From assembly GCA_903831635.1 (NCBI GenBank), contig CAIKYN010000013.1, positions 1-7,164 of the forward strand: a DNA stretch of 7,164 nucleotides, given 5' to 3'. This stretch comes from an uncultured Spartobacteria bacterium (lineage in GTDB: Bacteria > Verrucomicrobiota > Verrucomicrobiia > Chthoniobacterales > UBA6821). This document shows positions 1 through 4,827 of this stretch, piece after piece. Position 1 is the stretch's first letter. The number at the start of each line of letters is the position of its first letter. The position numbers and the translations under genes were made by a program. A model generated the notes under the pieces. That model did not search any database, had not been told where the DNA came from, and worked only from the letters and a program-made list of their open reading frames with translations.

Positions 1-341
1 AGAAAATAGAAAAAATATTCCACGAGAAGGAGACTCATCGCCCAGATCGGCAGAGGTGGTGTGACGCGAACCTTGGCAACGAAATGGATCACATCCGTCA
101 GGACATAGGGTGCGTTCGGGAGGAAGAGAACCATGATTCCCAACAGCGGCCACCAGAAGAGCGCCGGAATCCTGGTTTTCTCATGGAAGATCAGGAGTGC
201 AATCACCGGGGGAATGATCGCAAGCACTAGATCGAGTCCCATGTGGAAGTTGGGGCGGACGATGGCAACCGCCTGCTCGACTGTCTGCAGCAGGAGGGAA
301 TCGACTTTGTGGAGCGGCAGAGAGGAGGAGTCTGGTATCAT
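1..341 (-). CDS. DUF1361 family membrane protein (partial, N-terminal 113 codons)
   Basis: An open frame runs from the ATG at 341-339 to the left edge without a stop, so the C-terminal part lies outside the window. Two hydrophobic segments are clear, at about residues 36-52 and 60-81. The second runs into LPNAPYVLTDVIHF (residues 74-87), the LPNAPY-x-x-TD-x-x-H signature I associate with DUF1361 predicted membrane proteins. A third hydrophobic stretch begins near residue 97. The family's biochemical function is not established. The gene starts 26 bp after the CHAD gene on the same strand, so it is probably the distal gene of the CYTH-hss-CHAD unit. No convincing Shine-Dalgarno sequence precedes the ATG. 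A later Met at residue 34 would remove the soluble N-terminus but not the signature. Confidence 0.8.
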   Translation of the reverse strand, partial: MIPDSSSLPLHKVDSLLLQTVEQAVAIVRPNFHMGLDLVLAIIPPVIALLIFHEKTRIPALFWWPLLGIMVLFLPNAPYVLTDVIHFVAKVRVTPPLPIWAMSLLLVEYFFYF

Positions 342-367
342 GCCCAATTAGAGTAATGGGGAGAGTT

Positions 368-1294
368 TTAGAGATCCAGGTGCTCCACAAAGGACTTGGG
401 TCTCTGTTCGAAGAATGCATTGGCTGAGGTCAGTGTGGCACGTCTCAATTTTGGAAGCTCCTCCTCCAGTATCGCGATTAAGCGCTGAGATGCTTTGTTT
501 GCCGGGCCGAGACGGAGTGTTTCAGCAAGAAGGCTGAAATCACGTTCCTTGCCTGCCAGTTCACCCATCAGGCCGAGTTCTTGGATAAGATCTTCACCCT
601 CTTGGGGCCAGGATCGCGAGGTAATCCGAATGGAGTACCAGAGCTGTTTAATGGTTTTTCTGAAGGTATGAAACTCCTCCGGATCGTCGCTGGCCTGACA
701 AAATTCGAGCAGGGATCTTCCTCTTCGGTAGATGCGTCGGATACGGCGATTCACATCTTTCCCTTGGAGCGGTTCCAGGGGCCAGGCTTTCACTGCTTTG
801 AGGGCCTCGTCTAGGAATCCCCTTACTCTTGGTATCTGACGAATATCATTGGCACGGCGCTGCTTGGCGATATCAGCAAGACCACTTCTCAGGGAGGAAA
901 ATTCCTCCGGCGTCAACCCATCGGCTTCCAACATGAGATCGAGTGTCTGGACCTGCACTTCGGAGTCCCTCAGGGGAGCAAGTCGCATCGCCGCATCATG
1001 GAGAAGTTCCGAGATCAGATTCCGGCGAACACTGCCTAGGGCAGGGGAGGCGAGATGGATGACTGCGCGTACTTTTTTAATCGATGTCCGTGCCTCATGG
1101 ACAGGTTCTGGAGAGACATTGTTGCCAGAAAGTTCGTCGAGAGATTTTTCAAGGTGGAGTCGTGCGATGATCTTGAGTTCCTCCCCGATCGGCTCTCCAC
1201 GCCTGAGATGAAAACGCAGTTTTCCTAACTTCGCAGGTGTAGAGCCTTTTGAGGGACTCTTCCTCGATCGGGGAGTTTTTTTTATGGAACTCAT
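368..1294 (-). CDS. CHAD domain-containing protein (probable polyphosphate-binding)
   Basis: This is a 308-residue, mostly helical, strongly basic protein with a CHAD (conserved histidine alpha-helical) domain. The first half carries VHEARTSIKKVRA (residues 65-77), with H66, R69, K73, K74 and R76 on one helix face, followed by LAPLRDSEV (105-113), the usual CHAD 'LRD' motif. The second half repeats the pattern as FHTFRKTIKQLWY (208-220). CHAD domains are known to bind inorganic polyphosphate through this basic surface and to localise to polyphosphate granules. No catalytic role is expected. Residues 1-32 form a Lys/Arg/Ser-rich tail that looks disordered. I chose the ATG at 1294 because AAGGA stands 9 nt upstream. 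An in-frame TTG at 1324 would add ten residues but has no such support. The gene follows hss by 50 bp. Unlike many relatives, it is not fused to a CYTH domain; a separate CYTH gene lies upstream in the same block. Confidence 0.9.
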   Translation of the reverse strand: MSSIKKTPRSRKSPSKGSTPAKLGKLRFHLRRGEPIGEELKIIARLHLEKSLDELSGNNVSPEPVHEARTSIKKVRAVIHLASPALGSVRRNLISELLHDAAMRLAPLRDSEVQVQTLDLMLEADGLTPEEFSSLRSGLADIAKQRRANDIRQIPRVRGFLDEALKAVKAWPLEPLQGKDVNRRIRRIYRRGRSLLEFCQASDDPEEFHTFRKTIKQLWYSIRITSRSWPQEGEDLIQELGLMGELAGKERDFSLLAETLRLGPANKASQRLIAILEEELPKLRRATLTSANAFFEQRPKSFVEHLDL

Positions 1295-1303
1295 GGTGCG
1301 GTT

Positions 1304-1308
1304 TCCTT
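1304..1308 (-). promoter_or_regulatory. Shine-Dalgarno sequence of the CHAD gene
   Basis: AAGGA on the minus strand lies 9 nt before the ATG at 1294. It is one of only two clear ribosome-binding sites in the window. It favours the ATG over the in-frame TTG at 1324 as the CHAD start. Confidence 0.6.
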
Positions 1309-1344
1309 GGAGCGAAGCCACCAAGTTCCCCGTTGAAGGGAAGA

Positions 1345-2814
1345 TTAATCCCCGTCGCTGATCAGGAAGTTCTTGAACTGCCAGGGATCCTCATGGTCGA
1401 GCTTCGGATCATTGTATCCCGGGAAAGCGTTCTTGTAATGCTTGAGAGGTGTCCAGTCCGAGGGCAGGGATAGGAAGTCGCCAAGCCAAGGCTTCGCAAT
1501 ACCGAGCACATACTCGTGGGGAAGGTCGTCGGGGAGAAGGACTCCCTTGTCGGGATTCTCAATCATGTACATGCAGGCCGCGACGACCGAAATGGCAACC
1601 TGGATCGTGGTCGCATTCTGATGGGGAACGAGGCGTCGTGATTCTTCGATCGACATATCGGAACCGCACCACCAGGCGCCGAGTGGATGCCCCATGAGGA
1701 AAGATCCAAGGATGTCGGCACCGCTGATGATCTCGTCCGTCAAGATGCGGATACGGGACTGGAGTTGGTAGTCGGTTCCACGAAGTTCGTGGAGGCTGGC
1801 AATGGCGGAATCGCAGGGGCAGTAGGCGTAATGAACGGTCGGGCGATAAATGGTCTTGTCACCCTCGCGCACCGTGAGTTTCTCGGTGATGCTGAAGGCC
1901 TCTCCATGGCGGACCACCATGCCGACGATCCGGTGATTCGGGGGTACCCAGCTGTTCACAAAGGTGTTCATCCCCATTCGGGCCAGGCAGATCTGGCTCT
2001 GTGTTCCATCGGTGTGCTCGATCGCAAAGGGTGGCAATTCCTTCTCGTGGGTTCCCCAGCCGAGTTCGGCCGTGGTTGTTCCCTCTTCGCGGAATCCCTC
2101 AACGCTCCAAGTGTTGACGAACTCGTCGACTTCCTTCGGTTTGTTGGTGATCTGCGTGTCGCGTTCACTGCAATGGATGACCTTCACCCCGAGTTCGTGA
2201 GCCAGATGATTGAAGCTCTGGTTGCGAACATGCGTCACGATGCGCTCAGCAGCTTCGCCCGTGAATTTCTTCTCCTCCAGGCAGCGGGCCGCGATGTCGA
2301 GCAGGCCCTGCTTGGTGAAGTGGCTGATGAGGCCTGGGTTCGCTCCATGCTCGAGGACGGCAGTGGGTCCCGGTTGAGACCAAGCGGCCTTCATCTTACG
2401 AAGGTTCATGTGACGCCAGTAGAGAGTGAGCTCCGTGGGGTGAGCCCCCTTGGAGTGCTCGTAGGGATCCCAGAGTTCTACCGAGGTGTTCACATAGAGG
2501 ACCCCGTGATCGTGGCACCAGGAGACGATCTCGCAGCAGTCGATATTCCAGGCAAGATCAATTAGAAGGTCCCCCGGGGAGAGATGCTCCCCGAGAACAG
2601 CTGAGAGATTATCCGGGGTGATCCGGATGTTTTGGAAACGGACTCCCTGAGACGTCCAAGGCTTCAGAGCCTCCTCGTTGGGATCAAAGTCAAGAATCGT
2701 GATCTTATCGAGAGGCACTTCGATATGCTTCAGGAGCACAGGAATGGTGCAGCGAGCGACGGCGCCGAAGCCAAGGAAAACGATGCGGTTGGTGAAGGGG
2801 AGTCTGTTTTGCAT
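1345..2814 (-). CDS. hss: Homospermidine synthase (NAD-dependent)
   Basis: This 489-residue cytosolic enzyme closely matches the roughly 480-residue bacterial homospermidine synthases. These make homospermidine from two putrescines, or from putrescine plus spermidine, by NAD-dependent oxidation, imine transfer and re-reduction. The Rossmann fold opens with FLGFGAVARCTIP (residues 13-25, GxGxxA glycines at 15 and 17). Acidic D42 and D44 end the second strand, as expected for NAD. Family blocks follow: VNTSVELWDPY (108-118), EHGANPGLISHF (155-166), NTWSVEGF (234-241) and a YCPCDSAIASLHEL block further on. W236 and E244 have the same spacing as the substrate-binding Trp229 and Glu237 I recall for the Blastochloris viridis enzyme. 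The ATG at 2814 is the only Met ahead of the Rossmann motif. No Shine-Dalgarno sequence is visible. An 81-bp gap upstream holds a palindrome and a weak promoter candidate. No putrescine-forming gene is in the window. Confidence 0.95.
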   Translation of the reverse strand: MQNRLPFTNRIVFLGFGAVARCTIPVLLKHIEVPLDKITILDFDPNEEALKPWTSQGVRFQNIRITPDNLSAVLGEHLSPGDLLIDLAWNIDCCEIVSWCHDHGVLYVNTSVELWDPYEHSKGAHPTELTLYWRHMNLRKMKAAWSQPGPTAVLEHGANPGLISHFTKQGLLDIAARCLEEKKFTGEAAERIVTHVRNQSFNHLAHELGVKVIHCSERDTQITNKPKEVDEFVNTWSVEGFREEGTTTAELGWGTHEKELPPFAIEHTDGTQSQICLARMGMNTFVNSWVPPNHRIVGMVVRHGEAFSITEKLTVREGDKTIYRPTVHYAYCPCDSAIASLHELRGTDYQLQSRIRILTDEIISGADILGSFLMGHPLGAWWCGSDMSIEESRRLVPHQNATTIQVAISVVAACMYMIENPDKGVLLPDDLPHEYVLGIAKPWLGDFLSLPSDWTPLKHYKNAFPGYNDPKLDHEDPWQFKNFLISDGD

Positions 2815-2835
2815 TTTGTTGTCTATTGAATCGTT

Positions 2836-2864
2836 AAAGTAAGCTGTGTTTTCTGAAAGTCCAA
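2836..2864 (-). promoter_or_regulatory. Weak candidate promoter for hss
   Basis: On the minus strand, TTGGAC (2864-2859) and TACTTT (2841-2836) are separated by exactly 17 bp, ahead of the hss ATG at 2814. Each hexamer matches only about half of the sigma-70 consensus, so the case rests on spacing and on position in an AT-richer 81-bp gap. If real, transcription would start near 2829, and the palindrome at 2884-2899 would be centred about 62 bp upstream of it. Confidence 0.2.
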
Positions 2865-2883
2865 TGGCTTGAGCAGTTCGAGA

Positions 2884-2899
2884 ATGACGATTTCGTCAT
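2884..2899. promoter_or_regulatory. Inverted repeat TGACG-N4-CGTCA upstream of hss (possible operator or hairpin)
   Basis: The sequence ATGACGATTTCGTCAT has perfect 7-bp arms around a 2-bp centre. It overlaps the stop codon of the CYTH gene (2898-2896) and ends 69 bp before the hss start. It has no following T tract in either direction, so it is not a standard intrinsic terminator. The same arms with the same 4-bp spacing recur at 3959-3974, ahead of the ABC transporter operon. A dimeric regulator's operator is the simplest reading. An intercistronic RNA hairpin that shapes transcript stability is the main alternative. Confidence 0.4.
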
Positions 2900-3387
2900 G
2901 TGGCTTGGATACCCTCTTTCCATTCCCGGTAGGGATGTCGTGAAAGAGAGGAGTTATAGTAGCGGGGATCGCCGGTCACCTCTTCACCTGCCCATTCCGG
3001 GATGGGAACGTGCTGGCCTTCGTCCTTGAGTTCGATTTCAGCGACTGTCAGGCCTTCGTTGTCGCCGTGGAAAACATCGACCTCCCAGACATAACCTTCG
3101 TGCGGAATGAGGTGACGCGTTTTCTCGACGAGCGGTCCGTCGCATAACGGGAGCATGGCTCGTGCATCCTCGAGTGGAATCGCATATTCGAATTCCGCAC
3201 GGGAGATTCCCTGCACCTCTCCCTTGATGGTGATGTAGGCCTTGGGTCCCGCAATCCGAACACGCACCGTGCGTCCGCGTTCCCTGGAGAGGTATCCCTG
3301 CACATAGGATATGCCGGTGACGTCGCCTCGCCAGTGATTCTCGGAACCATCGCGAATGAGGAACTTCCGTTCGATTTCAATACCCAT
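2896..3387 (-). CDS. CYTH domain protein, probable inorganic triphosphatase (triphosphate tunnel metalloenzyme)
   Basis: This 163-residue protein consists of a CYTH domain, the eight-stranded tunnel fold that binds triphosphate with divalent metal. The N-terminal ExExK motif is present as EIERK (residues 4-8). It is followed by QGYL (30-33), VRVR (41-44), TIKG (53-56), REFEY-like RAEFEY (63-68), EKTRH (88-92), WEVDVF (101-106) and AEIEL (116-120). These are the charged residues that line the tunnel. The compact single-domain form, ending soon after these motifs, resembles the small bacterial tripolyphosphatases such as NeuTTM, so hydrolysis of tripolyphosphate is more likely than adenylate cyclase activity. 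I chose the ATG at 3387 because the family begins right at the ExExK strand. A TTG at 3423 would add twelve unconserved residues. It is the first gene of the minus-strand block, and the CHAD gene two genes on supplies the partner domain often fused to CYTH elsewhere. Confidence 0.92.
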   Translation of the reverse strand: MGIEIERKFLIRDGSENHWRGDVTGISYVQGYLSRERGRTVRVRIAGPKAYITIKGEVQGISRAEFEYAIPLEDARAMLPLCDGPLVEKTRHLIPHEGYVWEVDVFHGDNEGLTVAEIELKDEGQHVPIPEWAGEEVTGDPRYYNSSLSRHPYREWKEGIQAT

Positions 3388-3513
3388 AAGGCTAGACTTG
3401 TCCCGTTTGTGGAGAAAAGGCAAGGGGCTCCGAGCTTTTGAACTTCGCTATTAGAGTTACCGTTTGAGGAATGGATGGTTCGGTGCCATCGTTTTCCTTC
3501 TTTTATTCATACT
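3388..3513. promoter_or_regulatory. Divergent intergenic region between the two gene blocks
   Basis: This 126-bp gap separates the starts of the CYTH gene (minus) and the EamA gene (plus), so it must hold promoters for at least the minus-strand block. I could not pick a convincing -35/-10 pair on either strand. GAGGA at 3466-3470 could serve as a ribosome-binding site for an earlier EamA start at 3475. Confidence 0.4.
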
Positions 3514-3951
3514 ATGTGGATTATCTATGCCGTTGCTGCCTCCGTCTGTTGGGGCATGAGTTATGCTGCCAGTTCTGAGATCCTAAGAAAGGGGTTCAGT
3601 CCCTTGCTTTTTTTCTTTGGCTATTCGCTCTTCTGCACCTTGGGGGCCTCGGTTGCCCTACTCTCCTCAGGAACTCTCCCCAATATCTGGAAGCATGCCG
3701 ATATCGACCGATCAGACATGGGATGGTTCCTCTTCTCCATCGGCATCGGAGCGCTCGGTGCCTATCTTACTTATGCTGCGATGTCTGCGAAGAACCCCAC
3801 GCTGACCTCTTTGATTGAGATCTCTTACCCCTTCTTCGTGGTGCTCTTCACCTGGGTTTTCTTCCGACAATCCCAGCTTACGCTTACCACAATGATCGGA
3901 GGGTTACTGCTGCTGACCGGTGTGACCGTCATCATTGTGGGGGAGCGCTGA
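3514..3951 (+). CDS. Single-domain EamA/DMT-superfamily transporter
   Basis: A 145-residue hydrophobic protein with about five membrane segments (near residues 2-20, 30-51, 69-89, 96-117 and 124-142). It matches one EamA repeat of the drug/metabolite transporter superfamily. Typical features are ASVCWGMSYA in helix 1 and PTLTSLIEISYPFFVVLF (95-112) in helix 4, followed by the GGLLLLTGVTVI final helix. Common EamA permeases carry two such repeats in about 290 residues. This gene ends cleanly after one, like the known half-size group, so it would have to act as a dimer. The substrate is unknown. I prefer the ATG at 3514 because it starts at helix 1 as in relatives. An in-frame ATG at 3475 would give 158 residues and has GAGGA only 4 nt ahead of it. 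The gene lies 82 bp ahead of the ABC operon on the same strand. Confidence 0.82.
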   Translation: MWIIYAVAASVCWGMSYAASSEILRKGFSPLLFFFGYSLFCTLGASVALLSSGTLPNIWKHADIDRSDMGWFLFSIGIGALGAYLTYAAMSAKNPTLTSLIEISYPFFVVLFTWVFFRQSQLTLTTMIGGLLLLTGVTVIIVGER

Positions 3952-3958
3952 TCCTCTT

Positions 3959-3974
3959 GTGACGGAAACGTCAC
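3959..3974. promoter_or_regulatory. Inverted repeat TGACG-N4-CGTCA upstream of the ABC operon (possible operator or hairpin)
   Basis: GTGACG-GAAA-CGTCAC is a perfect 6-bp inverted repeat. It starts 8 nt after the EamA stop codon and ends 59 bp before the ABC ATPase start. As RNA it would form a short stem capped by a GNRA-type GAAA loop. No T tract follows, so it is a poor intrinsic terminator. It shares its TGACG/CGTCA arms and spacing with the palindrome ahead of hss at 2884-2899. Confidence 0.4.
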
Positions 3975-3999
3975 CAGCCGACTCCCACCTTGTTCTGGA

Positions 4000-4019
4000 T
4001 TTTGGCAGGGGTTTTGGCA
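4000..4019 (+). repeat. Direct repeat of TTTTGGCA in the ABC operon leader
   Basis: Two exact copies of TTTTGGCA lie at 4000-4007 and 4012-4019, offset by 12 bp, just before the ATPase start at 4034. The TTGGCA inside the first copy resembles a -35 hexamer. CATGAT at 4023-4028 (4 of 6 matches, 15-bp spacing) or TGATAT at 4025-4030 (17-bp spacing, poorer match) could act as the -10. Such a promoter would start transcription at or close to the ATG and give a nearly leaderless message. The repeat is certain but its role is speculative. Confidence 0.3.
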
Positions 4020-4033
4020 CAACATGATATTTC

Positions 4034-4801
4034 ATGTCTGAAGAATCGATTGTTCATGTCAGTGATCTCCGCAAGAGCTTCGGTGATGTCCAGATCCTGA
4101 AAGGGGTCGGCTTCGACATGGAGGAGGGTGATCTGGTCTCCATCATCGGGCCCAGTGGATGCGGGAAGTCGACGTTGCTTCGCTGCCTCAATGCCCTCGA
4201 GACCATGGACTCGGGGATCATTTCGATGGCCGGCGTTACCTTGAAGCGCTCCGAGGGTGAAACGCGTGTGGATCCGAGATTTCATGATCTTGCCCATGAA
4301 CTCCGACAGCGTGTCGGTATGGTCTTCCAGCAGTTCAATCTTTTCCCCAACAAGACTATTTTGGAAAACGTGATGCTTGCTCCGTTGGTGGTGAAGGAAG
4401 AACCACGCGAGGTAGCCGAGGAGAATGCACTTCGACAGCTGGAGAAGGTTGGATTGGCTGGGTTTGCCAAACGCTTCCCTGCTCAGCTATCCGGCGGCCA
4501 GCAGCAGCGCGCCGCGATCGCCCGAGCCCTGGCGATGAACCCCAAGGTCATGCTCTACGACGAGCCGACCTCCGCCCTCGATCCAATGCTTGTCGATGAG
4601 GTGCTCGCAGTCATGAAGACTCTCGATGCCGAGGGGATGACCCAGATCGTCGTGACCCATGAGATCCGATATGCAAGGGATGCCTCCGACTACATCATCT
4701 ACATGGAGGCGGGTGAGATCGTGGAGATCTCCGACGAGGATGAGATCTTCACCAACCCCAAGGACGAGCGCACCCGCCGTTTCCTGCATCGCTTCCTCTA
4801 A
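4034..4801 (+). CDS. Polar amino-acid ABC transporter ATP-binding protein
   Basis: This 255-residue ATPase belongs to the GlnQ/HisP class and powers uptake by the fused binding-protein/permease encoded next. All nucleotide-binding motifs are intact: Walker A GPSGCGKST (residues 39-47), Q-loop VFQQFNLFP (97-105), signature LSGGQQQR (152-159), Walker B VMLYDEP with catalytic E177, D-loop SALD (180-183) and switch H209. It is slightly longer than the usual 240 or so residues because of a longer stretch between the first sheet and the Q-loop (about residues 71-92, charged). No transmembrane or extra regulatory domain is present. The ATG at 4034 fits the family start and lacks a Shine-Dalgarno sequence. 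The gene ends 11 bp before the permease gene, whose ribosome-binding site overlaps this stop codon, so the two are translated from one message. The substrate cannot be read from the ATPase. Confidence 0.95.
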   Translation: MSEESIVHVSDLRKSFGDVQILKGVGFDMEEGDLVSIIGPSGCGKSTLLRCLNALETMDSGIISMAGVTLKRSEGETRVDPRFHDLAHELRQRVGMVFQQFNLFPNKTILENVMLAPLVVKEEPREVAEENALRQLEKVGLAGFAKRFPAQLSGGQQQRAAIARALAMNPKVMLYDEPTSALDPMLVDEVLAVMKTLDAEGMTQIVVTHEIRYARDASDYIIYMEAGEIVEISDEDEIFTNPKDERTRRFLHRFL

Positions 4802-4804
4802 GGA
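4800..4804 (+). promoter_or_regulatory. Shine-Dalgarno sequence of the binding-protein/permease gene
   Basis: AAGGA begins within the TAA stop codon of the ATPase gene and stands 8 nt ahead of the ATG at 4813. It supports that ATG over the second, in-frame ATG at 4825 and implies coupled translation with the ATPase. Confidence 0.65.
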
Positions 4805-4827
4805 AAACACGGATGAAAACACGGATG
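4804..4827 (+). repeat. 12-bp tandem duplication spanning the permease start codon
   Basis: The unit AAAACACGGATG occurs twice back to back (4804-4815 and 4816-4827). Each copy ends in an ATG, so the gene has two in-frame start codons and the protein begins MKTRMKTR. The unit is a multiple of three, so loss or gain of a copy keeps the frame but changes the distance from the AAGGA ribosome-binding site. Confidence 0.9.

Noticed and set aside
849..1211. Plus-strand open frame of 120 codons opposite the CHAD gene
   Set aside because: The translation is Arg/Ser-rich without recognisable motifs, and the CHAD motifs on the other strand explain the region.
1259..1283. GC-rich stem followed by T8 on the plus strand, resembling an intrinsic terminator
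   Set aside because: The stem is only 5 bp with a G-T pair, it lies inside the CHAD coding sequence, and no plus-strand gene precedes it.
1687..2565. Long plus-strand open frame (292 codons) opposite hss
   Set aside because: It is antisense to a full-length, motif-complete homospermidine synthase and its translation resembles no family. It is open because of the codon bias of the real gene.
4014..4030. Possible sigma-54 promoter at TTGGCAC
   Set aside because: The -24-like TGGCAC is present, but no TTGC element follows at the required spacing.
3971..4297. Minus-strand open frame overlapping the ATPase start and leader
   Set aside because: Most of it is antisense to the Walker A region of the ABC ATPase, and its sequence is not protein-like.
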